Below are positions 1 through 19,091 of a stretch of DNA of 64,000 nt, one piece after another (position 1 is the first letter of the stretch; the number at the start of each line of letters is the position of its first letter). The notes under the pieces are model-generated. The model saw only the letters and a list, made by a program, of their open reading frames with translations, was not told where the DNA came from and did not search any database. The position numbers were made by a program, and so were the translations under genes. Origin of the DNA: Gadus chalcogrammus (Eukaryota; Chordata; Actinopteri; Gadiformes; Gadidae); assembly GCF_026213295.1 (NCBI RefSeq), contig NC_079432.1:11082150-11146149 (forward strand). Direction: 5' to 3'.

Positions 1-973
1 TACTTTGTTTATCGTTTAATGAAAAGGCTGTCTGAAGTTTCCCCTATGCCTCAGTTAAATATTCTTTTTGGCTGTAGTTTAAAAAAAAAAAAAAAAAATA
101 GAATGCACATTTTTGGATGCTATTTTATATCTCTTGAAAGTACTGTGGCAAAAGGCTGCCTTGTCCTGGTTAGGATCATGGGGGAAGATGGCCAAAAAAG
201 CGTGACGTATGGATATTTACAGACAACTAAAGCTCAACCTGGCGTGCGCTGCTACTGTGCTGTGTCTAAACTAACTGCGACGCTATCTGTCTGTGTCTCC
301 CCTGGCCTTAATTGGTTGTCTCTCCAGCGGGCTGCCACCCCTGCAGTCGACGAGGGCTCTCTGTCACCTCGCTCCGGCAGCTTGTTATGCATCAGTCCTC
401 ACTCCCCGAGTCCAGGTGACAGACTCGCAGTGTTTGGCGGCGAACATTTCCGTTGTTTTTTCCTCTCTGCGCCTCACGGACCTACAATGTCACCAATGTC
501 CTTGTAGAACTTCACAGACCACTTTTTATTTACCAGCCTTCTTCTTCAGTTTTGGTTTGTTGTGGTGCAACGTTCTTCAGCCTCTATGATGACCCATCTC
601 TGGGATTGACACTTTATGTATTTTTAGCAATGTCTTTTTACCTTTTTGGTTTGAGACTGTTCAAAGTTAGTCTCCCCACAAGGACAAAAAGCCTTTTTCT
701 GTATAGCTCCCCTGCTTTGTCATAATGCAGGGAACTTTGGAGCAGGGAGTGCACCCAAGCCCATCTGTCATTACCAGCAACCGGGCTCTCTCTCTTTTGC
801 TCTTTTATACTCTTGTTCCAAGCCTGTTTAATCTACCTCTCTTTGTGTCTCTCTCTGGCACAGCAAATGGGTGTTAAGTTATTGACTCTTCATTTTCTTA
901 TAAGAACCCATAGACCTTGACCGTGTTTGTTTTTCTAGTTCGCACCGATTGATCTCGCTCTCTCCCTCGCGTG

Positions 974-1005
<32 letters not shown>

Positions 1006-2210
1006 TGTGCGTGCGTGTGTATTTATGTAATCTAGGCACACACATGAGTACATTCTTTGCGTGGGAGGTAGTCCACAAGGCGTGGCCTCTAACGGCTTCT
1101 GCGCTGGCTTCTTCTCATCACACAGAAGTGCTTTACGACCAGGAGGTGGTCGCTGTGGAGTAATCTGCTGATAATGACCAAAATCTCTGAGCTCTGACGA
1201 GCTGCTGACTAACCCTTGCACCTGTTAAACACATGTAAACAAAACCCATGTAAACACAAACACTGGTGTTTGTGAGAGCTAGTGAGAGTGTGTTTTTTAT
1301 TTTCTTGTGGAGGTATTTGCTCCAGGGTACATAAGGGTTTATGTGCTCGTGCAGAGCACCTCCAGTCGACTCTGTGCTGTAACAAAGGGAGGGCACGGAG
1401 ATATGGTAATGGCTCCTTTGGGGTGGGGGGGTGGGGGGGGGGGGGGTGTAGGTGATGCGCTGTGATCCGTGGCTGCAGCAGCTGCTCTCCCTGCAAACAG
1501 CGGTGTGACTGTGCCCTGCTAGCAGCTGCCTCCCCCTCCTCCATCACTTCCATGTGGAATGAAATAACATTCCCCTGCGTGTGTGCACGCACACGCGCAC
1601 GCACGTCGCCAGCACACACGCACACAGGGGACCGAGAAAACCCTTAAATGAAATCACGATTAATTATGCAATGGTGGGTGTGCGGTAAAAGTTTGCCTGG
1701 CAGTATGCAGCATGCACACCGCTGTGCCTTGTGATGATGGGAGCATCAGCGGCTCTCCAAGGGTTGTGCTAGGAAAGTAATTGGAACATTTGTATTACTG
1801 CCACTATGCACCTGACAATGCCTAACCACAGTCTATGCACATTTTCTGAATTTGTATTTTTTTTTAATCCAGAATGATAAACTAACAAATAAGCTGCTTG
1901 TTGTGTCCCTCGGCGATGAAAATATTCGATGCAATTGTTTTCCACAGCCTTCAATATTGTCATGGGCTTTTGACGTTTGTATTTGTATGAGTAATATTCC
2001 CTTAAGCTCCTGACAAATGTGCAGAAGGTTGTGATGGATGACCTCCCATACCGTCTCGCTAACCTTCGCACACCCCATCAGGCATTTACCGTCCGCTGCC
2101 TCATTCACCCCCCACCCCCGCCCCACCCGGTTCCACAACAGGATTTCGATGGCCATTCTGGCGGTCTGGGGATTGTTTTTGGGGTGGAGGAGTGCGGGAA
2201 AGGAGTAGTG

Positions 2211-2470
2211 CTGCTGTACCTGGGTGGAGCTGATGCTGCTGTACCTGGGTGGAGCTGATGCTGCTGTACCTGGGTGGAGCTGATGCTTCTGTACCTGGGT
2301 GGAGCTGATGCTGCTGTACCTGGGTGGAGCTGATGCTGCTGTACCTGGGTGGAGCTGATGCTGCTGTACCTGGGTGGAGCTGATGCTGCTGTACCTGGGT
2401 GGAGCTGATGCTGCTGTACCTGGGTGGAGCTGATGCTGCTGTACCTGGGTGGAGCTGATGCTGCTGTTTG
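2211..2470. repeat. 25-bp minisatellite, about 10 units
   Basis: Ten almost identical 25-bp units run head to tail from 2211 to 2460, followed by a partial unit. Each unit starts CTGCTGTACC and ends GGAGCTGATG. One unit (2286) carries a single C-to-T-type variant (CTTCTG). Because 25 is not a multiple of three, all three frames cycle through the repeat. On the minus strand this makes a 25-residue periodic open frame, which is a by-product of the repeat and not a gene. Confidence 0.95.
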
Positions 2471-3377
2471 GGTTTACTGGTCCCAGCCTGCGCTGGACTC
2501 CACCAGACACAGTCAGCACCCCCTCTTCCTGCTGCTGCTGCTGCTGCTGTCTGTTATTAATTCAATGCACATCCCATAGGGAAGATCATACTGCGCTATT
2601 TATAACGCTCCCAGCAGTTTGTTTTTTAAACAGGAAGTTAAAATGTTGTAGTTGTACAACCCGGGTTTGTCTCTGTGGCTTAACTCACCGGCTTAACAAG
2701 CCTAGAGTGTCACTGAGACGGTTCGTTAAAAAAAAAGAATGCTGCGTTGACTGTTTCAAACTAGAATTGCACCGTTCTAGTCAACATCCTGACCTGCTGG
2801 TCATGGATAAAGCAATTTATTCAGAAAGTGTGTTCAGGTTTGATACCACATGCATGGTGGATGATTGCCTTGAGGAGCAAGGGACTTCCAAAACCACTAC
2901 ATGATGTATTGAACCGACATTTGCATGAGCATCATTTGTCCCTGCTGCTGCCACCTTATTCAATGCCTCTTCACGCTGTACTCGGTTGACTGCACAGAAC
3001 ACTGTATTATCCCAACTGCAGTATAAGGTGAAGCGCAGGGCTCGCCCCCTTGCTTGTTAACTCTTTGCAGAGGGTAGGCCTAATGCTAATCTTTGTTTCA
3101 CTTTCTCAGCCTGGCCTCAACATGTTACAATTTTCCATTTTATGATTTATCCATAATGTGTCAACCCGTATGCAAATAGCGTCTTCGGATCTGCTTTCAA
3201 GTAGACACTCGTGCTGGTCTTTCTCTGGACATCAAAGACTTGGTGTTTGGACATTTGAATGTTATGAGAATGTCTCTGCTTGTTTGGTCAATTGTATTCA
3301 CTTTCTACTCTTTATTTGAGTCATTTGGTTTTTGTATTATTGAGTTAGTGGCCCAGACATATGAAAGATGATTAGTC

Positions 3378-3522
<145 letters not shown>

Positions 3523-6500
3523 CTCTTGGCTAGATTAGAGAGCCCAAATCCCAAACTACATGGATTAAGTTTGTGCTTGTGTGTGATTTCGTTCAGAGTC
3601 CCCAGAGGTCGGCATGAACAGAATTCCCCTTTTTCCCCCGCAGGGCCTAGTGCTGGCATTTTTGTTGTTACTGGCATTTTTTGTTGTTACCAGCATCTGT
3701 TGTTTCCCGTCACCCTCCGGGCACAGGCAGCTGTGCAGGAATTAATCTGACCCATTCCGATGATCCCAACTTGATCACACAGTGGGGGGGCAGATGGGCT
3801 CAGAGACAGTGAAGCAGGACGGCAGTAGCAGGTCCACCAATAGTCACGTGCTAAGCCGGCTCAGAGATGAGCTGAAGACCACCAGCAGTTTTGTTGTACC
3901 CCAAACTGTAGTGGTTTACTTGTTTCTGGAGATAAAACAGAATTCCCCTACAGCTAGAGAAGGTCGCGTATTCATTATTGGTTATCGTCTTAGAGTGGAG
4001 TCCTATTTACGAAATGAATGAATACATTAGCATATGTTATACAATGTTTCTAGTTGGAATAATGATCACGCCTATGCCCTGGACTGTATCCCTAGGGGTT
4101 TACCTGTTGTAGAGTAATCAAACTAACGAATTATTTAAAAATATTTTTGAATGAAAAAAAACGTATTGGTATCAGATAGTTTTTTCATTGGCGTTTTTTC
4201 TATTTTGGACCATTTTCCTTATTAATCGTACATAATATTCATGAACATTGTGTTCATACATTATTTGCTCAGCGATAACATTAATGCAAACGCTCATTTG
4301 TTGAGAGTACAGGCATAAGTATCAACCAACTGACAATCATTGAGTACATTGCAAGTTGTGTGCCAGGAATCAATCTGCCAGCAAAAGCTTGGCATTGGCG
4401 TTCGTCCGACAATCGGCTGCATTACTTTCAGAAAAGTCTCTCGGTTCTGAATATATTATGAATTCACTGTTCACTGTCAACCATTTATTAAAAGCACCGT
4501 CCTAAGCACTTTAACTGCAGTCAACATTAACTTCATTACAACATTGGAGATACATTTGGGACCATTCCAAAGATGCTGCATTTACAAAGCTTAATACAAA
4601 GAATTATCTTTGTGTCTTTAAGGCTGACGCTAACCCTGCTCCCACCAGCTGGAGGGGACTAATTGCAGGACGCTCTTTATAAGTCCATGGGTGTTGGGAC
4701 TTGTCTGCTACTGGGGGGGCAGGGGGGCAGAGGGTAGCTTTTGGCCACCAGTCATCCTTTGGACACTAAATCTCCCAAATAATCTCTGCATGCCAGCCAT
4801 GCCAGTCAGATAACCTCAGTGGGCAAGGAGTTCCTGTTTTCTGTCTGGCATCAAACAGCGAAAGGATTTTGTTTTGTTTCAATCAAAGGTTTATTTTGGT
4901 CTCTAATCAGCGAAGTGGAAATAGTTCCCACTGCTACAGACCGAGTCTGAATCAAGGGCCGTTCGAATTCCTCTTTCAACAGGACACAGAACATGTGGCT
5001 CACCCGGAATGGCCCGAGTTGTGCCACGGTACACTTCCCACATGATGGGCAGTGTGGTCTCTGGGTAAGGCCCACAGCAATGTAGGCTCTGTGACAAAAA
5101 CAGTGGGGCGCATGGCAGACCTAATGAAATCCTTTCTGCTTTTCTGTGTCGTAAAGTATTTTTGGCTGTAACTGCTTTGCATGTGACGCCAGCAGGGAAC
5201 CACAATTTGGTCTGCGGTTTGCTTCCAGCCAGGTGTCCGGTGCGTACAGCGTGCATAGGTGACTGCCATATTGAATTCTCAACAAGGCAGAGAGATCTCT
5301 GTACGTGAACATCCTCCGAGATGTTCCAATGGTGCGATACTAATGGTGCAGAGTTTTCTGTGTCAACACCAATTGTCCTTCGATTATGCAAGCGTGACCA
5401 AGTTAAGAGTGCACACCATGTCAAGGCTCATAATTGAGCAAACATGGTGCTTGGAATTCCCATGATTACCTGGATTATTGCTCATTCAGAATCAGTGTTT
5501 GTTTCATTCATAATGTAACGGAATGGTTAAGAAAAGGATAAACCGGCTGTAGCACTTTTCCTTTCCACAACGTATGTAACGTTAGGTCTATATATTTTTA
5601 AGAAACTTTGCATTCAATATATCCAATATATTTAATTGTAATCTATTCATGTATGTATCCAATTACTTTATTAAACTATTTTAAGTGTGGAAATGGGCTA
5701 GCCTAATATTCAGCTCTTTAATGAAAAATAAATTATTGGTATCAGATAGTTGCTTGGTATCGGCCGATTCAAAGGCGTATTGCTCGGTATTGGTAATGAC
5801 AAAGTGAGGTCGGTGCAGCTCTTTATCAAGCATAACTGACTTGTGAGCAGCTCTGGGTGATGGGCGGTTTAACCCGCTTTTGCATTGATTGCCCACCCGC
5901 CAAGCCCCAGAGTCGAATCAGTCTGACTCGGGCCAGGTGAGGCTGCTCAGACCATCCATCATGCACACACGCACTCCCCACCAGTTGATTACATTTGGAA
6001 AACCGGTTGCCAAATTACGTTTTAATGTGGGCCTGTTCAACGGCAACGGTTCAATGTGCCGTCCAGAGCCCCTCGGCCTCACACAACGCAGGGGGGCCTG
6101 GCACGTCCCTGACCCGTCTGTTTTCCTCACGCTGTCTGCGCAAGGGAACAAGCACTATATAGACCTATCTCGTTCTGCTGTTTGCTCACGATGTCGCCAT
6201 ATCCCACTAATTCCAGACACTGCGTACGTGAGGTGTCAAGGCTGCGTAGATGTACACGTATTCATTTTGTTTTGAGTGGGAACCTGACCACATATTGGTT
6301 TTTTTTCTCTGGGCACAGCTGCTTATTCATCCAGCCCCCTCGTCTTGAGAGGCATCAAGCATCATGCTGGGTAGACTTTCAAAATAACAATATTAACTAA
6401 AGGTAAGTGCATAAAAAATATATATTATAATAGTAATACAGTCACAAAAATATTATTCTAATAATAATAATAATAAAACAATATATTATTTCGATGTGAG

Positions 6501-7431
6501 ATGCACCCGTCCTGACTGCTCAAAGGGAACAAGATAAACAGCCGTATCATTTTTGAATGAAAACAACAGGCTTTAGGTTCTTGGGTGGTTAACATTTGTA
6601 ATATTGCCTCAAACCTCCTGACTTTAAAGGATGCCAAAACGTTCTTGTATTACACTGATTGAATTGATTCAACCTTGATTATGCGTCAAGTGTTTTTCTC
6701 CCCCCAGAGATTGTAGCGAGCATGCGCCGCGAGGGCTGCAGCTAACAGAACATCTATGGGTGGAAGTCGTAGACATCTTGAGGTGTTAGGAGACCGGCCT
6801 TACAGTCAGCTGCAATTCTTTCGATACAGGGTTTATTTCCAATACATTTAGGTGACATCCATTATTCGGACAAAAGTCTACATCCATTATTGCAGTCTTA
6901 TTGTTTATTTTGTGATGAATCTTACTGATCTCCTGTGATGATTCCCCAGAGAAGAGTTGCATGAGCTTCAGGACCTTCTTTATAAAGGCAGGCATTGAGC
7001 ATTTGTTATGGTGCAGGGTCAGGTGGTCCCAGCGGGCTCTCTGTGTGAACACTGCGGCCTCTCACCTCCAGTGTCGGCCCATGATGACAAATGGCTCTGT
7101 CCCACTTAATGCAACGGAAATGACTCACCACTACCTAGGCTGCAGGCTGCTGGAGGGAACAGTAATTGGGCGGCTTTGCTCAAATGCATTTTTTGGCCCC
7201 TTGAAAAGACATTTTAGTTTTTCCTTTTTTAATGGGGCAGAGTCATCAGACAGTCGGTTTTGGAGACACTTTTAGAAGCTGTTGTGTGAATAAAAAAAAA
7301 AACGATGTAATCGGCTCTAATAACCCTCATATGCTTTCTGCCCCCTTTCTGTTGAGGTTGGAGTTGGTGGTCGTTTTATGCTAACTCTCTCTCTCTCTGT
7401 CTCTCTGTCTCTCTCTCGTGTTTCTTGCCAG

Positions 7432-7907
7432 GTGTCCATATGGACAGGAAGGGAAAGATCTGGATGCCTGCCCTTTCAGCAGATGAATGAGCAAAACCCA
7501 TAGAGAGGCAGAGGCCCCGCCCGGAGGAACAGCCATGCCTTCCTTGGATCACCGCTTTAGGATATCACGTCATCGAATGCACCATTGTGTTCTCACGTGA
7601 CTCCAGCAATCAAAGCTGCAATTCAGTACAAATAGTATGGGTCTACGCTTTAGCTAGCGGCGGCATGTTAGCGGAACACAGGTGAGGCTGTTCCCCCTCA
7701 AGTACCTCCCCCCTCCTCAGTGACCTCTAAGGGGTAAACAAACGGCCACACGGGACTTTTCTTTATGGAAGGGGCGCCTGGAGAGCACCTCTGATTTCTG
7801 CACCCCTTCGCCCCAGCAATGAGGCTGGACCACGGCCCCGGCCGACGCCCATAGGGGCGGATCCCCAAAGGGGCGGATCCCCATAGGAGGCGGACCCCCG
7901 ACCAGCA
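7432..7907 (+). other. extl3: extl3 5' UTR part of the main exon
   Basis: A strong pyrimidine tract (CTCTCT runs, then TTTCTTGCCAG) ends at 7431 and looks like the acceptor of the exon that carries the first 713 codons. The leader contains at least two short upstream ORFs: ATG at 7440 with stop TGA at 7488-7490 (16 codons), and an overlapping ATG at 7483 with stop TAG at 7501-7503. A short direct duplication, GGGGCGGATCCCC, occurs at about 7854 and 7870. The acceptor and leader boundaries are inferred. Confidence 0.55.
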
Positions 7908-14709
<6,802 letters not shown>

Positions 14710-16330
14710 CCGGCCCCGCCCCCCCCTGGACCCCGGGGGGGCGGGGCAAACACGGCTCAGCGCCTGAGGTTTCCACCGCCGTCGAAAGCACACCAGAAGT
14801 ACACGTACGTGCGTGTGTTAAAGGCCTTGACCTGAAGGCATAGACGAGGGTTCCTTTTTATTTCACGAAGCCGTTGCTTGAACTGTGCTCTGAAAAAAGG
14901 CCAACTGAAAAGACAACGGGCGAAACTACCTAAAGTCAAAACTGCTACATAGGAAGCCAACGCTGGGGGAGGAGCAAAGGAAAGCACGTCTGTCTGTTGT
15001 GATTTGTCCCCCACCCCCCCACCCTACTATCAACCACTACAGATCTCATCCGCACCACTTAAGACGCACCGATGGGCAGCGAACGCTCTGTTGATGTCCG
15101 GTGGCCCGCTGCCACATGGGACCTGCGAGGGCCCCACCAGACAAACCACCAAACACTGGCGTTAATCGCTGACAGAACGGACTGACTGATAGCGGCAATA
15201 CGTTGTGTCGGCCCCCCGCTGGAAACATTTCCATTTGGGAGAAGGAATCGGTGTGATAGGCAGTCGGTTGCTATTGCACTTAATTCACCCCCCACCCCAT
15301 CTTAGATCTACATACTGAACTTAAATGTTGTATAGGAAACGAGAGAAGCACTGATGGTCAGAGGTATTTTATTGAACATTGAATCGAATAATTTTTTTTG
15401 TATGGTGTTTATGTATAATTATCTCAATCTTTATGTGGAAGAATGACATTGTCCCCACCACGACCACCCAGAGCTGTGCGTTCTACATTACACAGATGGA
15501 ATATGTGTAATGTAAAAATGACAAAAGGGGACGAACAGACATGCCCAATAGTCTTATTTGTTTTCCTACATGGTCCTGAGAACATATGCTAAACTAGTAT
15601 TAGGAAAGAAATAAAATCCATTTCACCTTCTTGCCCAGCCTAAAAAGCTAACTTTATTTTAAATCATGTTAGCATCCTAGGACGAGACACTAGGTCTCTG
15701 TCAATCAATATTATCGTTTTGATTCCTAAGTTAATATACGTATATATAATAGGACAGTTTCTCTCTGGACTACAGCCCTTAAGTCGCACGCCTGGCAAGA
15801 TGAAAGCAGTCAACACTAAAAGATATATATTCAAACAATTAGCGGTTAGATATGAGACACTCAGAAGCAGAATCGTCACTTTACATGGTCGGGATTCCTT
15901 TTTGTAATTGTTTTTATACGCCATTGCTCAATGAATGTTTTCTTTGCCAAATAGGTACGCCATTTGTTGGTACACAATGGATTTTGATCTGGGTACTCGA
16001 TGTGAACGTTTTTTCTATGTCTGTAAGCAGAAGTCCGGTACAGCACCTCTGGTACAGTGTGCTGGTGACCCCCCCCCCCCCAGGGGCCCGCTGGCTCCTT
16101 CACCGTAGCAGAACGAGGCCCCGCCCACTCCACCCTAATCGGTTGTAGTCCCATCTTCAAGAGGCCCTATGGATCATGTGACTTTTTAAACTACAAGACT
16201 TGTTTGTTTTTTTTAAAAACCCTAGAGCCCATAGTGTCTGTATATTTCGTGAATTTATTTAAAAAAAACGGAAAGGAATCTTAACTTGGAAGATTCCCTC
16301 TGCAAGAAAATATTATTTTCTTTAAATAAA
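14710..16330 (+). other. extl3: extl3 3' UTR (probable)
   Basis: Non-coding sequence following the TAG. It starts C/G-rich and becomes AT-rich. AATAAA occurs at 15610-15615 and 16325-16330, giving two candidate transcript ends. No other gene was recognised. Confidence 0.45.
16325..16330 (+). terminator. Candidate polyadenylation signal of extl3
   Basis: AATAAA in AT-rich sequence 1.6 kb after the extl3 stop. The alternative at 15610-15615 would give a shorter 3' UTR. No downstream GU-rich element was scored. Confidence 0.35.
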
Positions 16331-18774
16331 ACAAACACATGCAATACTACAAAATGAATTTGCAATACTTAGAAATAGTTCCTATTCTCCTGTGTGTATC
16401 CCTTGAGTTGACGGCACCCCCTCTGTGCAATTAATTGAAGCGCCATGGAAAACCGATCTCGCCCTGTGCTCTGGGAAATGTGGCAAGACGACAGACATGC
16501 CCAAAAAAGGGCTGGCTTCCTGCAGGACCACACTCCATAAAACAAGTCTGGTCTTCGCTTATAGACGACACATCCTGACCCCTCCCCCCACCCCCCGTTG
16601 ACGATCTATTACTTGGGTTGCTCCGGGGAGCTCGTTAACGCCGCCATCCTCAGGCCTGGGTCTAGGGTCAGCTGATGTCATAAAAAGGTGCAATTGAACT
16701 TATCTCCCCTAAGCATTTCGTTCTTTACTGTCCTGCTTCTTGCTCCAAAAGGAATGGTGGCACAGCTGGTTTTCCATGGCTGCGAGCCCTGGAGGGAGAG
16801 GGGGTTTGGGGTTAGAGGGCCACAGACATTCTGTAGAGTGTGGAGCTGGGACAGCGCTGCCCAGAGGCTGTATCCACGGCTCTGAGGGAGGGGGAGGGGG
16901 GGGGGGGGGGGGTCCACCTGTAAAGGCACTGCCCTGCCACTGCATCATGCCAGCCTGATATGGAAAGTGTAACAAACACGCCTAAAAAAAGCCTGGATGA
17001 AATGAAATTAAACAAAAGAACTTGAACCTTCTTTGACTCCATGAACTCATTCAGAGATGAAACTTATCAGGTTACTTATGCCCCTGGTTCCAATGATGAG
17101 GCCAAGTGGTCCATTGAATTTTCCCCATGACCTAGGATTCAGGGGATGGGTGCATGAGGAACTTGAGGCCTCTAGGATACATTATGGGATGGTTTTAGCA
17201 CCCCTAACCCAGCGTAGGTGGGTTAGCTCTGACACCACTGTAATGGGGGGGGGGGGGGGGGGGTTTAGCTCTGACTGAGAAGATGGCTGTGCTGCTACAC
17301 ACTCCAACGACATTGTTAGTTTGTGGGTGTGTGTGGCAATTTGGCCACTCCCCATGCATCTGTTTCATCCTAAACAGCAGATGTAAGAGCATGGTCTTCA
17401 ACAAAAGTCCAAAAAAAGATTTAATAAAAAAAAAAGCTTTTTGTTCTATCTTTAACTCCCAGGCGGACTGTTTTAACTGTATCTGGAGGCGGCATGTCCT
17501 CAACTCCTCGTGTCACTCACACTGGAGATGAAGTAGAAAGTGTAAACCCTCTGTCGGCAGGGCTGTCTCTTGGAAGAACACTGCTGTCACAGCCAGAGAC
17601 GCTGTACAGGTCTGTGCATTACTTCCTCCTGAACGGGGAAGCGCCCTGTTTCTACACGACTAAGCATGGATGGATGCCTGGCCTGTCAGGCGGGCGACCA
17701 ATCAGAGCTCCCCATCTGGCAGTACACACGCACCGACACAGCCAAAACACACCAGAATCCACAAGTTGTAACAGTGGCATGCAGACTAGTTTCCTATACC
17801 TTTGTTGGGTAGGAAGAAGACAAAACCACCCCACCCTTGTGATTAAAGTGATGTTGGATGCATAGTTTTAAAAACAAAAAGAATGGCAAAAAAAAATGTG
17901 TCACACGTATCTTGCAAACACAACCCTGAAACCATTTCCAACCTGTTGACTGATCATTTCACTGGTAAAAAATCTAAAAAGAGAAGCAGAGTGGTACAAA
18001 ACAAAAAAGCCTATTGGATCGGATACTCTCCAGGCTGCATGTAAACACATTGTATCATAAAGCACAACTTGTAAAGCAATAGAAGCTGCAGCGTATCACA
18101 GGCCACGTTTCAGAACAGTCTTTAAAAGCATTGACGGCTGGTCGGCGGCTGTGGTTAATAGAGAAATGTGTGGTATGCTGGTATCAGCCCGAGTCCACGA
18201 AAAAGCCTGGTAGAAATGGGGAGGAGTCCCAGATCCAGCTCTTTGGTCCATGATACGTACGGAAAAAACCAACAAACCAAAACGTTTGACTGTGATTCAG
18301 CTGGAAGTCGCTTAATAAAGGTTCTGTAAACAGGTACATGCAATTTCAAGGTCATTGGAAAACACACACACACGCACACGCACACCCACGCACTAAAACA
18401 GTTGCATTTTGGTTCTGTCCTTTCAATGAGTGGATCGAGGTCTATGCCTCCCGTCGGTTCGCCCAGGTGGATGTCATTCCACGTCGGCGAGAAGCCCCCG
18501 GGCTGAGGCTTTACCACGTCCATCCAGAAAGCCCACCTGTCACTCCCAGCGCGGCCCGCTGAGTCCACATCGACAGTTCATCTAAAGCAGCCTCCAGTAA
18601 ACCCGGACAGACATGTCCGGACCTTGCACACAAACCTAACCCAGCACCGCCACCGACCTAACTTAACCTCCATCACCACCACCACCCACAACCCCCCCTC
18701 ACACTCACAACAACACACGTCCATCCCTGCGGACTCAAAGGTACTTCCAGCTCCACCCACGACCCCCCCCCCCA
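16331..18774. other. Convergent interval between extl3 and syt14
   Basis: Both flanking genes end here. It contains G runs at about 16897-16912 and 17245-17263, a short CA/CG stretch (18363-18394) and, near 17420, an ATTAAA on the minus strand that could end the syt14 transcript. The minus-strand 3' UTR of syt14 therefore probably occupies about 17400-18774. No coding exon was supported. Confidence 0.5.
17420..17425 (-). terminator. Possible polyadenylation signal of syt14
   Basis: TTTAAT on the plus strand reads ATTAAA on the minus strand, about 1.35 kb past the syt14 stop. It is a weak candidate chosen on position only. Confidence 0.2.
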
Positions 18775-19091
18775 CTATGTGTCGGTGAGGACGTGCCAGT
18801 GGCAGACCTGCTGGCCCTCGGCCTCCTTCATCTGGCTCCAGTGGGCCTGCTGCTCCTCCCCGGTGCTGTTGAGGCCCAGGGACACCCAGCCCAGCTGCTC
18901 CCGCGGCCGCAGGCTGCTGCGCCGGCAGAACACCGACACCACCAGCGACACCTCCGACAGCTGGAACAGGGCCACCTGGAACACGAAGCTCTCCTTGTAG
19001 GTGGGGTTGGGCTGGCCGCGGCACACCCCAGTCTTGCACTTGGACATCTCCTTGCCCTTGGAGTCCAGCATGACCAGCTTGACGTAGGTGT
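18775..19091 (-). CDS. syt14: syt14 final exon (C2B end)
   Basis: 317 nt, phase 1 in, ending HWHVLTDT then TAG at 18777-18775. Encodes DTYVKLVMLDSKGKEMSKCK, RGQPNPTYKESFVFQVALFQ and WVSLGLNSTGEEQQAHW, the conserved SYT14/16 C2B end. Confidence 0.95.
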
